Shown piece after piece: positions 1 to 8,642 of a stretch of 64,000 nucleotides of DNA (the first letter of the stretch is position 1; each line of letters begins with the position of its first letter). Source of the DNA: Brachybacterium sp. Z12 (GTDB lineage: Bacteria > Actinomycetota > Actinomycetes > Actinomycetales > Dermabacteraceae); the NCBI RefSeq assembly GCF_014400405.1, contig NZ_CP060496.1, positions 496,001 through 560,000 of the forward strand. Direction: 5' to 3'. The position numbers and the translations under genes are program-made. The notes beneath the pieces were generated by a model. The model saw nothing but the letters and a program-made list of their open reading frames with translations. It searched no databases and was not told the origin of the DNA.

Positions 1-1
1 G

Positions 2-1018
2 GACCAGGCCTCGGAGGACGGGGGCGGGGCGGCCACCGGGAGCGCAGGCCCGTCGGGCCCGTCGGCCCCGCCGCCCGGACCGCGAGCCCTGCCCGGCGGC
101 GCCGCAGCCTCCGACACCGTGGGCACGATGGCGACCGCCGAGGCCGCGGACATCCGGCTGATGGTCGCCTCCACCCCGCTCGCGAGCGGCGCGGAGGCCT
201 CCGAGGCGGTGGGCGAGGGCGAGCTCGCCTTCCCTGACTCCGGTATGGAGCTCAGCCCGCCGCAGACCTCGGACACGGTGAACGTCGACGGCGACCATGA
301 CCTCGCCCCGGGCGGGGACGACGAGCCCTTCGGCCTCGACCCCGACGGCGCTCCGCTCGAGCTCGCCCCGGACACCGCCTACGAGGTGGGCGACCACGGC
401 ACCTACTACACGGACAGCGAGGGTCGGATCGCCTACGTCGAGGCCACCGGCGGCGGGGACGAGATGAACCCCAACCTCCGCGAGGTGTTCCCCGACGCGA
501 CCTATCACGTCAACGATTCGACCTACTACCGCACCGACGAGCTGGGCCGGACCGAGCACATGTACGTCCCGGACGTCATCGTCGACCGCGACATGTCCCG
601 CAGCCAGTCGATCCAGTCCAAGATCGCCGAGCGCTGGGATATGGCCGGGGACGGCACCTCCGAACCTGTCGAGTTCAACGCCGGGCATGTGCTGGCGCGC
701 CAGCTCGGCGGCATCCGCGAGGAGATCAACTACACCCGCCAGTGGGATGAGGTGAACCAGGCCCGCAGCGGCCAGGACACCGTCTACACCTACGAATCGA
801 TGATGGCCGACGGCATCACCGACGAAGGCAGCTCCTACTCCTACGAGACCCTCGTGACCTGGGGCGAGGAGCAGCCCAAGGGCGTCGGCCCCGAACAAGG
901 CAGCGCCCCATGGGAGTACGTGCCCGAGGGATACGACGTGCGCATCCACGAGAACGGCGAGCAGATCGTGGACGAGCACCTGCCCAATTACCCTGAAGGC
1001 GCCCGCTTCCCCGGCTGA
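2..1018 (+). CDS. Polymorphic toxin, C-terminal non-specific nuclease part (5' end outside window)
   Basis: The frame is open from base 2 without a stop, so the N-terminus lies outside the window; the first in-window start is GTG at 119. The first ~40 residues are a Pro/Gly/Ala linker. Two related motifs follow (TYYTDSEGR and TYYRTDELGR), then AGHVLARQLGG and EEINYTRQWDEVNQA. This resembles the His-containing core of DNA/RNA non-specific endonuclease domains found at the ends of type VII (LXG/YeeF-like) toxins; the His of AGH would be the catalytic base. A small acidic gene follows after 65 bp, as expected for an immunity partner. The family call is from motif resemblance only; the missing N-terminus would decide the secretion route. 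Confidence 0.6.
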   Translation, partial: DQASEDGGGAATGSAGPSGPSAPPPGPRALPGGAAASDTVGTMATAEAADIRLMVASTPLASGAEASEAVGEGELAFPDSGMELSPPQTSDTVNVDGDHDLAPGGDDEPFGLDPDGAPLELAPDTAYEVGDHGTYYTDSEGRIAYVEATGGGDEMNPNLREVFPDATYHVNDSTYYRTDELGRTEHMYVPDVIVDRDMSRSQSIQSKIAERWDMAGDGTSEPVEFNAGHVLARQLGGIREEINYTRQWDEVNQARSGQDTVYTYESMMADGITDEGSSYSYETLVTWGEEQPKGVGPEQGSAPWEYVPEGYDVRIHENGEQIVDEHLPNYPEGARFPG

Positions 1019-1083
1019 GCCGCCGGCGCCGCTGACCGACCTGCTGACCGACCCGCTGATCGATCCCGTGTGGAGGGACCCCG

Positions 1084-1566
1084 TTGACCCAGACCCCGCC
1101 CCCGCCCAGCGCCCCGATGCAGCGCCAGGGCGCCCTCATCCAGGACCTCGCCGGGGTGCTGCTGAGCTCGCTCGACCTCACCGAGAGCTGGGCCGCCGTG
1201 GGCGCCGCCTTCATCCCGCACGGCGAGGAGTGGGCAGGCCGCCTGGTCATCACCGACCGCGACGGCACCACCAGCGGCGGCGACGCCACCTTCGCGACCG
1301 ACTCGCAGATCGCCCTGCTGCTGGACGCCCTCCAGCAGGCCGCGGCCGAGCAGCAGCAGGCCTTCGTCTCCTTCCGGATGGAGGCTGGCCGCAGCGAGGA
1401 GGAGCCGGAACGGATCCGGCTCGAGACCGACATGAACTACGACCGCGACCCCGGCAGCTTCGACGGGCTCGGGCGGATCGATGCGGCCTACGCCCACCTG
1501 CTCGCCTCACGGGTGGGCGAGGACCGCCTGCCGGCCTGGGTGAGGGAGCTGCTCAGTGGTTCCTGA
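1084..1566 (+). CDS. Probable immunity protein (YezG-like) for the upstream nuclease toxin
   Basis: 160 residues, acidic and soluble with no signal peptide. The start is TTG at 1084, chosen because GGAGGG sits at 1072-1077, six bases upstream. The C-terminal half contains ERIRLETDMNYDRDPGSFDG and a closing helix, similar in layout to YezG/DUF600-type immunity proteins, which end in a comparable acidic FxxD-like stretch. It lies 65 bp after the toxin stop, codirectional, the usual toxin-immunity order. Inferred role: binding and blocking the nuclease domain in the cytoplasm of the producing cell or its siblings. The family is weakly supported by sequence; the pairing is better supported by position. 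Confidence 0.5.
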   Translation: MTQTPPPPSAPMQRQGALIQDLAGVLLSSLDLTESWAAVGAAFIPHGEEWAGRLVITDRDGTTSGGDATFATDSQIALLLDALQQAAAEQQQAFVSFRMEAGRSEEEPERIRLETDMNYDRDPGSFDGLGRIDAAYAHLLASRVGEDRLPAWVRELLSGS

Positions 1567-1588
1567 GCCACCATCGATGCAGGCCGGG

Positions 1589-1608
1589 CATGGGGAGTCC
1601 TCCCCATG
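1589..1608 (+). terminator. Hairpin after immunity gene
   Basis: Perfect 8-bp arms (CATGGGGA / TCCCCATG) around a 4-base loop, 22 bases after the immunity gene stop. There is no T run, so it may be a weak terminator or an RNA-stabilising hairpin. Confidence 0.4.
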
Positions 1609-1697
1609 GTCGAGCGGGGCGCAGCTGCTTACGGTATGACTGACAACAGGGGATCCGGCACAGCCGGGCATGGAACGAGGACGGGGACCGGCGGTCG

Positions 1698-2777
1698 ATG
1701 AACGGATTCTGGGGCGCAGACACCGAGGCCCTGCGAACCATGGGCACGGTGTGCTCGCGGCGGGCGGAGGCGCTCGCCGATCTGGAGACCCTGCTGACCT
1801 CGACCATCGACAACATCGAATGGATCGGTGAGGACGCCGATCGCTTCCGCGCCGACTGGTCCGGCATCGTGCGCCCCCTCCCTGCAGGACCAGGAGGTCG
1901 CACTGCGCCAGCACGCGCGCCGCCTCGTCCAGCACGCCGATGAGCAGGAGGAGGCCTCCGCCCCGGACGGCCCCATGGGGGAGCCGGAGGAGGGGCCGGC
2001 TGGTCGAGCCCCGGGGAGTTCCTGCGCGACGTGGTCGGGATGGCGGAGGGCGTGCTGCGCGACCTGCTCGACGGCGGCCCCGGCGGTCAGCGCGGCCCCT
2101 TCGCCGAGCTGCTGCGCGAGGTGCTCAGCACCCCCGAGGGGCGCGCCGCCTTCCTCGGCTCCTTCCTGGGCACCCTGCTGGGCGGCCTGCTCGCGGACAT
2201 GATCACCCGCGCGATCGGGACGGGCATGGCGCTCGAGAACCTGCTGACCGGGCTCGGCCTCGGCGGCGGGCTCAGCAACCTGATCGGGGAGTCCGGCCAG
2301 CTCGCCGCAGGACACGCCCCAGGCGGGGCAGTCGTCGACCGAGAGCGGCCACCCCGGTGGTGCCGAGGGGTCCGAGACTGCTGGCGCGGGTGACGACTCC
2401 GGCGGTTCCGGCGGTGATTCCGGGGTGGCGCCGGTGACGGTTCTGCGGGCGGCTCCGGTGGCGGTGCGGGGCCCGGTGGGGGCGCGGAGAGCGGGGCCGA
2501 CACCGGTGCGGCGGACGACTCTGCCGCCGCCGCCCCTGCCGCCGCCGCCCCTGCGGCTGGCCGGCCGATGGGCTTCCAGGGCCTCGAGGACGGGCCGGCG
2601 CAGAGCGCGGGCTCGGGCCCGTCCGGGCGCGTCGTGGCCGAGAGCGTCGAGGAGCCGCGCACTCTGCTGGAGCGGCTGATCGGGATGCTCGGCGACGCGA
2701 TGGGCCCCGGCCCCGGCAACGCCTCCTCGATCGGTGAGGACATCGGGCGCTCCGGCCTCAGCGGCCCACGCAGCTGA
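1698..2777 (+). CDS. WXG100-like protein with glycine-rich hydrophobic middle (frame-broken)
   Basis: About 360 residues when rebuilt. The N-terminal ~90 residues look like a WXG100/ESX helical hairpin, with WIGEDADRFRADW at the turn. The middle is a hydrophobic Gly/Leu segment (around 2130-2290), followed by a low-complexity Gly/Ser/Ala linker and a C-terminal tail starting MGFQGLEDG. The frame breaks at least three times: near the C5 run at 1874-1878, near the G5 run at 1977-1981, and in the linker near 2310-2560. Reading across each break restores sensible protein (for example WSSPGEFLRDVVGMAEG). It follows the toxin/immunity pair codirectionally and is probably a type VII-exported or chaperone-like partner. 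The function beyond that is unknown. Confidence 0.55.
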
Positions 2778-2839
2778 CGGGGTCTACCCTGGTCGGACCG
2801 ACTCACGCACCGTGAGGCCACCCGATCAGGAGCCGCGAC

Positions 2840-3744
2840 ATGACCATGCACAGCCCGGACGTCCCTGCTCCGGTCCTCGTCCTCGTCCCGGGCGTCACCG
2901 GCGCCCCTGTGGATGGCGGGGCCCGCTTCCACGTCGCTGACGAGACCGTCCCGCAGCTGTCGGTCACCGACCTCGTCGCCACCCGCGGCGACGGCGTCTT
3001 CGAGACCATCGGCGCCTTCGACGGCGTGCCCGTCAACGTCATCCCCCACCTCGAGCGGCTCGCCCGCAGCGCCGCACTGGTCGAGCTGCCCGAACCCGAC
3101 CTGGACACGCTCGTCGGAGCGGTCGAGGCGGCGATCTTCGCCCACGAGCCCGTCTCCGAGCTGAGCGTGCGCGTCGCGTCATGTACACCCGAGGCATCGA
3201 GGGCACCGGCACCCCCACCTGCTGGATCCACGCCCGCGTCTCCGACGACTGGGCCCCGTACCGCGCCGGGATGCGGGTGGCGGTGCTGGATCGTGGCCTG
3301 CCCACCACCAGCGCTGAGACCAGCCCCTGGCTGCTGCCCGGCGCGAAGACCCTCAGCTACGCGGTCAACATGGCTGCGGTGAGAGAGGCGAAGCGCCGCG
3401 GCGCAGCCGACGTGCTCTTCGTCGCCAGCGACGGCTATGTCCTTGAGGGCCCCACCTCCACCCTGCTGGTGCGCCGCGGCGGCGAATTCCTCACCACCCC
3501 CGTCAGCGCCGGGGTGCTGGCCGGCACCAGCGTGAAGTCCCTGTCGGCCTGGCTCGAGGCGCACGAAGGCACCGCTGTGCGGGAGCAGCTGATGACGGTC
3601 CCGGATGTCGCCGGCTCCGACGGCGCCTGGCTGCTGTCCTCCACCCGCCTGGCCGCCCCCATCACCCACCTCGACGAGACAGAGCTCCCGGTGGACCACG
3701 AGTTCACCGCCCGTTTCCAGCAGGTGCTCAAGGGTCAGGTCTGA
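2840..3744 (+). CDS. pabC: Aminotransferase class IV, aminodeoxychorismate lyase-like (one frame break)
   Basis: Rebuilt length is about 300 residues. PLP fold-type IV features are RGDGVFETIGAF near the N-terminus, the presumed PLP lysine in LLPGAKTLSYAVNM, and EGPTSTLLV near the C-terminus. These fit 4-amino-4-deoxychorismate lyase (ADC to p-aminobenzoate plus pyruvate, folate pathway) or a branched-chain/D-amino-acid aminotransferase; the sequence alone does not settle which. The frame changes near 3175-3181, between VRVAS and VMYTRGIEG; both halves are otherwise intact. The start ATG at 2840 is preceded by GGAG (2830-2833). No other folate gene lies nearby, so the gene symbol is tentative. 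Confidence 0.7.
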
Positions 3745-3780
3745 GCTGCCCGGCCCGCGAGCTCAGGCCGGCCCGCGCGT

Positions 3781-4735
3781 TCAGGCGCGGGCGAGCACCT
3801 CGCGGGCCAGGTCGACGTCGAACACGGCGGTGTGGATCGCTCCGCTGCGCAGCACCCCGAGCACACCCGGCGCCTTTCGCACCCGCCGCCACACCCAGCA
3901 CCTCGGGGATCCGCAGCAGCTCCGAGAAGGTCACCGCGAGGACCCGCTGATCCGTCGGTGCCCCCAGCGGGACGCCGTACGCATCGATGAAGCGTCCGCA
4001 CACATCGCCCGCCGGCTGCTGGGCCTCGAAGGCCGCGCGCTCGGACTCGCTCAGCCGCATCAGGTCGAGCACATGCGTGGAGGAGTGCACGCCGCTCGAG
4101 CCGATCCCCACGATCGCGAGCTCCACCTGCGCGGCAGCCGCCAGCACCTCGCCGATGCTGGACTCGGCGCGCAGCGTCGCCACGGTGGTCGCGGACTCGA
4201 GCACCGCGGGCGCGTACAGGGTCCGCGGCGTCGCCCCCAGCCGCGAGGCCAGCACCTTCAGCACCGACTCGCCCGAATCGAACTGATCCAGGGCGCTGTG
4301 GCCGCCCACCAGGGGCAGCACCTGGGGCGTCGGCCGCAGCGAGAGGGTGTCCAGCTGGGCGACGACGTTCTGGACCGTCCGCCCCCACGACACCCCGATG
4401 CTGCGCACCGTCGCGGCGCGCTCGGCGATCACCGCGGCGCCCTCACGAGCCACCGACTCCATCGCCGTGGCGCGCGGGGCGGAGACCACATGTGCTTCGC
4501 GCAACGAGAACGCCGCCCGCAGCGCCGCCTCGAGCGGCTCATCGCGACGCGGCGGACCGTCCGGGTCATGGATCGTGATCTCCACGATCCCGCGATCGCG
4601 AGCCTGGGTGAGGATCCGCGAGACGTTCGAGCGGGAGAGCCCCAGATCCTGCGCCACCTGCGTCTGCGACCGGCGCTGCTCGTAATAGAGCCGCGCCGCA
4701 CGCACGACCACGGCGGTATCACGAGGGGCGGCCAT
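3781..4735 (-). CDS. SorC/DeoR-type sugar-responsive transcriptional regulator (one frame break)
   Basis: About 315 residues. The N-terminal helix-turn-helix (RRSQTQVAQDLGLSRSNVSR) is followed by the SorC sugar-binding domain with SIGVSWGRTVQNVVAQ and VLPLVGGHSALDQF. This family binds phosphorylated sugars and controls neighbouring catabolic genes. The start ATG (4733-4735 complement) has AGGAGAG upstream. The frame breaks near 3885; the continuation (VLGVLRSGAIHTAVFDVDLAREVLARA) restores the expected C-terminus and stop at 3781. It diverges from the PTS IIA gene with a 111-bp gap, so it probably controls that gene and itself. The cognate sugar cannot be told from the sequence. Confidence 0.8.
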
Positions 4736-4846
4736 GGGCTCTCCTGGGCGTGAGGGGGCATGAAGATCGGCCGGACCGGCAGGACGCGCCGTCCGAACGA
4801 GCCCAGGGTACGCAGGCAGGCTGTCCGCAGGTGCCAGAATCGAGCC

Positions 4847-5374
4847 ATGAGCACCGATCCGCGCCCACCCGCCGCCGACGGGCCCGCCCCGCTCGCCCTC
4901 ACCGTGGTCCTCGCCGGACTGGACGTCTCCGACTGCGAGGACGCGCTGCGATCCCTCGCCGGCCGGCTGCTGGACGCCGGAGCGGTGACCGTCGACTTCC
5001 CCGAGGCGCTGCGCGTGCGGGAGCAGACCTACCCCACGGGACTGCCCACCCCCGTGCCCACCGCGATCCCGCACGCCGACCCGGAGCACGTGATCACCCC
5101 GGGGCTCGCGCTCGCGACCCTCGCCAGCCCCGTCTCCTTCGGGGAGATGGGCACCCGGGACGGCACCGTCGAGGTGCGCCTGGTCGCGATGCCGCTGCTC
5201 ACCGATGCGCGGGAGCACCTCGAGGCGCTGCAGCGGCTGATGGGCCTGCTCAGCGACGAGGCCGCGGTGCAGGACCTGCTGGCCGCGGAGGACGACGAAC
5301 AGCTGCGCGAGCGGGCCGAGGTGCACCTGGCCGCGGCCATGCCTCCTCGCCGCGACGAGGGGAGGAACGCATGA
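4847..5374 (+). CDS. PTS sugar transporter EIIA, galactitol/fructose type
   Basis: 175 residues, cytoplasmic phosphocarrier domain. The phospho-accepting histidine is H76 in TAIPHADPEHV, the usual EIIA (GatA/FruA-type) site. ATG 4847 is chosen over the in-frame ATG at 4760 because homology to the EIIA fold begins only after residue ~15 of this shorter form. It is divergent from the SorC-type regulator and overlaps the Nudix gene by 4 bp. No EIIB or EIIC gene is in the window, so it either serves a permease encoded elsewhere or has a regulatory role. The substrate is unknown; galactitol type is the closest guess. Confidence 0.75.
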   Translation: MSTDPRPPAADGPAPLALTVVLAGLDVSDCEDALRSLAGRLLDAGAVTVDFPEALRVREQTYPTGLPTPVPTAIPHADPEHVITPGLALATLASPVSFGEMGTRDGTVEVRLVAMPLLTDAREHLEALQRLMGLLSDEAAVQDLLAAEDDEQLRERAEVHLAAAMPPRRDEGRNA

Positions 5375-5838
5375 GGACCCCGCGACTGGGAGTGAAGGCC
5401 CTGATCATCCGCGACCGGCAGGTGCTGATGAACCGCTACCGCGACGCCGACAGCACCGAGGTGTTCGCCCTGCCCGGCGGCGGCCAGGAGCACGGCGAGG
5501 ACCAGGTCGCCGCGATGATCCGGGAGTGCCGCGAGGAGATCGGCGCGACCGTCGAAGTGCATCAGGCGGCCTGCCTGTTCGAGATCATGCGCCCGCGCCG
5601 CACCGTCGGCGACGCCTCGATACCGCCGTTCCACCAGGTCAACGTCGCCTACTGGTGCGGTCTCGCCGAAGGGGAGGAGCCTGGGGAGGGCACCGATCCC
5701 GACTCCGGCCAGGACGGCACCGCCTGGCTGCCGCTGGACCGGCTGGATGATCACCGGGTGCGCCCGCCCGAGCTCGCCCGTTGGCTCCAGTCCGATCCGA
5801 GCGACCGGCCGTTCTCCCTCGGGGTCTGCACCTTCTGA
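5371..5838 (+). CDS. Nudix hydrolase
   Basis: 155 residues. The Nudix box lies at residues 37-58: G37, E43, R51-E52, E55-E56 and G58 match the GX5EX7REUXEEXGU pattern, with Cys at the usual hydrophobic position 53. Such enzymes hydrolyse nucleoside diphosphates linked to another moiety, using Mg or Mn held by the box glutamates. The start ATG overlaps the EIIA stop (ATGA, 5371-5374), so the two are translationally coupled. The substrate is not predictable; linkage to a PTS component may be incidental. Confidence 0.85.
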   Translation: MRTPRLGVKALIIRDRQVLMNRYRDADSTEVFALPGGGQEHGEDQVAAMIRECREEIGATVEVHQAACLFEIMRPRRTVGDASIPPFHQVNVAYWCGLAEGEEPGEGTDPDSGQDGTAWLPLDRLDDHRVRPPELARWLQSDPSDRPFSLGVCTF

Positions 5839-5906
5839 GCCCCGGCTAGGCTGGGAGGCAAGACTCACTGCGGCGTCCCGCCGTGCCCCGAGAGCAAGGA
5901 GCATTC

Positions 5907-6755
5907 ATGACCACCTCGCCCAGCATCGCCTTCCGTGATGGCCGCTCGATCCCGCAGCTCGGCTACGGCGTCTGGCAGGTCGAGAACGAGGTCGCCGCCG
6001 ACGTGGTCGTCAAGGCCCTCGAGGCGGGCTACCGCCACGTGGACACCGCCCGCGGCTACAACAACGAGGTCGGCGTGGGCCAGGCGCTGAAGGCCTCCGG
6101 CCTCGCCCGCGACGAGGTGTTCGTGACATCCAAGGTCCCCAACCAGGACCAGGGCCGCGACGCGACCCTCGCCTCCTTCGACGCGACCATGGAGGACCTG
6201 GGCCTCGAGGAGCTGGACCTCTACCTGATCCACTGGCCCGCCCCCTCGAAGGGCCTGGCGGTGGAGACCTGGAAGGCGCTCGTGGAGCTGCAGGAGCAGG
6301 GCCGCATCCGCTCGATCGGCACCTCGAACTTCCGCATCGAGGACCTCATCGCCCTCGAGTCCGAGACCGGGGTGGTGCCCGTGCTGAACCAGATCGAGCT
6401 GCACCCCTACATCACCCAGCCCGAGCTGCGCGAGTTCCACGCCACCAAGGGCATCGTCACCCAGTCCTGGTCCCCGCTCGGCCAGGGCGGCGGCGAGCTC
6501 GAGGACCCGGTGGTCACGCAGATCGCCGAGGCCCACGGCGCATCCCCGGCCCAGGTGCTGATCGCCTGGAACCTGGCGCTGGGCAACGTGGTGATCCCCA
6601 AGTCCGTCACCCCGGAACGGATCATCTCGAACTTCGCCTCCCTCGAGCTCACCCTCACCGAGGATGAGATCGCGCAGATCTCGGCCCTGGACAAGGGCGT
6701 TGCGGCGCGCCGCGGCCCGAACCCGGACGAGTTCGCGGGTCACCAGGGCGCCTGA
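5907..6755 (+). CDS. Aldo/keto reductase (2,5-diketo-D-gluconate reductase type)
   Basis: 282 residues, NADPH-dependent carbonyl reductase of the (beta/alpha)8-barrel AKR family. The catalytic tetrad is visible as D46, Y51, K76 and H109 (DTARGYNNE, TSKVPN, LIHWP). The NADPH-binding IPKSVTPERI loop is near the C-terminus. The start ATG at 5907 has AAGGAG eight bases upstream. The gene is single, intact and codirectional with its neighbours. The physiological substrate is unknown; related actinobacterial enzymes reduce keto-sugars and small aldehydes. Confidence 0.9.
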   Translation: MTTSPSIAFRDGRSIPQLGYGVWQVENEVAADVVVKALEAGYRHVDTARGYNNEVGVGQALKASGLARDEVFVTSKVPNQDQGRDATLASFDATMEDLGLEELDLYLIHWPAPSKGLAVETWKALVELQEQGRIRSIGTSNFRIEDLIALESETGVVPVLNQIELHPYITQPELREFHATKGIVTQSWSPLGQGGGELEDPVVTQIAEAHGASPAQVLIAWNLALGNVVIPKSVTPERIISNFASLELTLTEDEIAQISALDKGVAARRGPNPDEFAGHQGA

Positions 6756-6805
6756 GCCCCTCACCGCAGCCGGGCGGGGCGGCACCTCGCGCGTAGGGTC
6801 ATGAC

Positions 6806-7640
6806 ATGGCTCTGCCCACCGCCGCCCCGCCCACTGACGTCGCCGTCACCCACTGCCTGCTCGATGCGCAGGGGAGAGTGCTCTCCTCCGACGGGAAGGG
6901 CAGGGCCTTCTACGCCGCGAGCACGATCAAGCTCCACGTGCTCCTGGCAGCGCTGCGCGCCGGGGCCGACGGCGCGCTCGACCTCGATGCCGCAGTGCCC
7001 GCCACCCGCACCTTCACCGGGACCGACGGTGCCCCCTTCACCCTCGGCGGCGACCACCTCGACCCGAGCCACCCCGCCGAGGGCGCCCCGGTGACGGTGC
7101 GGGAATTGCTGCACCGCATGATCGACCGCTCGAGCAACGAGGCCACCGACCAGATCGCCGAGCTGATCGGGCTGCCCACGATCGCTGCGACCATCACCGC
7201 GCTGGGGCTGACCGCGACCCGGATGGAGCGCCTGATCGGTGACGGGGCCGCCCTCGCGCAGGGGCTCACCAATGAGACCAGCGCCGCTGATCTCGCCGCG
7301 ACGATGCTCGCCACGGTCCGGGACGGGCCGCCGATGGGCCTCGGCGCGCCGGGGCTCACCGTTGCCCGGGAAGCTCACCGCCCAGCAGATCCCGGTGATC
7401 GGGACAGCGCTGCGCACGGGCGTCCCCTGGGGCTCGAAATCCGGCTGGGTCGAGGGGTACCGGCATGACGTGGCCTTCGTCGGCGACCCCGACGGGCCGG
7501 GCCTGCGCGTGCTCGCGGTGATGACCGGCGGCCTCGACCAGGACGAGGCGGACGAACGGATCACGGCGCTGGTGCAGGAGCTTCTCGGGGACGTCGCGGA
7601 TGTACCGGACATCGGGGACATCAGGGACGCCGGAGACTGA
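6806..7640 (+). CDS. Beta-lactamase class A-like serine hydrolase (one frame break)
   Basis: Rebuilt length is about 277 residues. Penicillin-recognising motifs are present: S39-T-I-K42 (SxxK), S109-S-N111 (SxN) and KSG (in WGSKSGWVEGYRHDVAF) in place of KTG. No signal peptide is evident, unusual for a resistance beta-lactamase, so a cytoplasmic or peptidoglycan-fragment hydrolase role is possible. The frame breaks near 7355; the second half (PGKLTAQQIPVIGTALRTG onward) continues normally to TGA at 7638-7640. Inferred to be an indel. Whether it hydrolyses beta-lactams is not known. Confidence 0.7.
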
Positions 7641-7839
7641 GGACGCTTCCGGTGGGCCAGGTGCTCCGCAGGGCCAACGTGTCCCTCTCGCACCTCCGGA
7701 CAAGTGGCCGGGACGTTCGTGCCGCAGCGCCCTCGTCCCTCCGAGCGAACTCTCCGCTGCGGGGTTGTGCGCCGTGACCTCGCCGTGATCAGGATGGGCA
7801 TGCATGAGCAGGCGCGGCACCGCCGCCCGGTCGCTCCGA

Positions 7840-7872
7840 GATCGGGCACAGGGGCGGTTCGCGCACCCGATC
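7840..7872 (+). promoter_or_regulatory. Hairpin directly before RBS of the secreted peptidase gene
   Basis: GATCGGG (7840-7846) and CCCGATC (7866-7872) form a perfect 7-bp stem that ends two bases before the GGAGG ribosome-binding site at 7874-7878. It may modulate translation of the next gene. I do not recognise it as a known riboswitch. Confidence 0.35.
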
Positions 7873-7886
7873 CGGAGGTTTCCACC

Positions 7887-8495
7887 GTGACCGATCAGGC
7901 AAGCTTCTCCCCGCACACCCGCCGCAGCTTCTTCCGCGGCCTCGGCGTCGCCGGCGCCGCCGCTGTCACCGGGCTCGCGGTCCCGACCGTGCTCTCACCG
8001 AGCGCCACGGCCGCCCCGGTGCCCGGCTTCAACTTCGAGATCTCCCGCCAGGACGTCATCGACCGCGCCCACGTCTGGGTGAACGCCCCGCGTCCCTACT
8101 CGATGGAGGCCTACGACGTCGGCCCCGAGGGCGACTCGAACATCCTCTGGCGCCAGGACTGCTCCGGCTTCGTCTCGATGGCGCTGGCCGCCCGAGACAG
8201 CGACAACCCCACGGGCTTCACCACCGAGACCCTGCACCCCCAGGGCGGCTACGACATCGCCCACCCCATTACGCAGGAAGAGCTGCTGCCAGGGGACTTC
8301 ATCCTCCAGCTCAACGGCGACTCCTCGAGCGGGGTCGGCCATGTGGTGCTGTTCAACGGCTGGGCCGAGGGCGGCGGTTACCACTGCCTCGAGCAGTCCT
8401 TCGGCGGAGGCGGCACCGTGGCGCGCGTCGCCGGGTATCCCTACGACAACCTCGCCCACTACCACCCGTTCCGCTACAACCGCATCGTCGACTGA
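7887..8495 (+). CDS. Tat-exported NlpC/P60-like (CHAP-type) secreted protein
   Basis: 202 residues. The GTG start at 7887 follows GGAGG by eight bases. The N-terminus has a twin-arginine signal (TRRSFFRGLGVAG) with a hydrophobic core and an AxA-type cleavage region near residue 43. The mature part carries QDCSGFVSM (C92) and GHVVLF (H152), the Cys/His pair of papain-like cell-wall amidases (NlpC/P60 group). Inferred role: secreted murein-acting enzyme. It converges with another NlpC/P60 gene across a long imperfect palindrome. The domain is short and lacks SH3 or LysM anchors, so enzymatic activity is inferred only from the Cys/His pair. Confidence 0.7.
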   Translation: MTDQASFSPHTRRSFFRGLGVAGAAAVTGLAVPTVLSPSATAAPVPGFNFEISRQDVIDRAHVWVNAPRPYSMEAYDVGPEGDSNILWRQDCSGFVSMALAARDSDNPTGFTTETLHPQGGYDIAHPITQEELLPGDFILQLNGDSSSGVGHVVLFNGWAEGGGYHCLEQSFGGGGTVARVAGYPYDNLAHYHPFRYNRIVD

Positions 8496-8538
8496 GGCTG
8501 CCCAGTCGACTGAGGCTGTCCAGCGGCGACCGGCCTGA

Positions 8539-8614
8539 TGGTCGGGTGCTGGCGTCGCAGCGATCTGTATGCCGATATCTCCGCAGAGATCGCTCCCGCG
8601 CCAGTACCCGACCA
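8539..8614. terminator. Long nested imperfect palindrome between convergent genes
   Basis: Outer arms 8539-8554 and 8599-8614 pair at 15 of 16 positions, and inner arms AGCGATCT (8559-8566) and AGATCGCT (8587-8594) pair perfectly. It lies between two convergent NlpC/P60-like genes and probably serves as a bidirectional terminator. Its size and nesting also fit a REP-like repeat element. Confidence 0.55.
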
Positions 8615-8642
8615 GGGTCGGCATCCTCGGGCGGTCAGCCGG

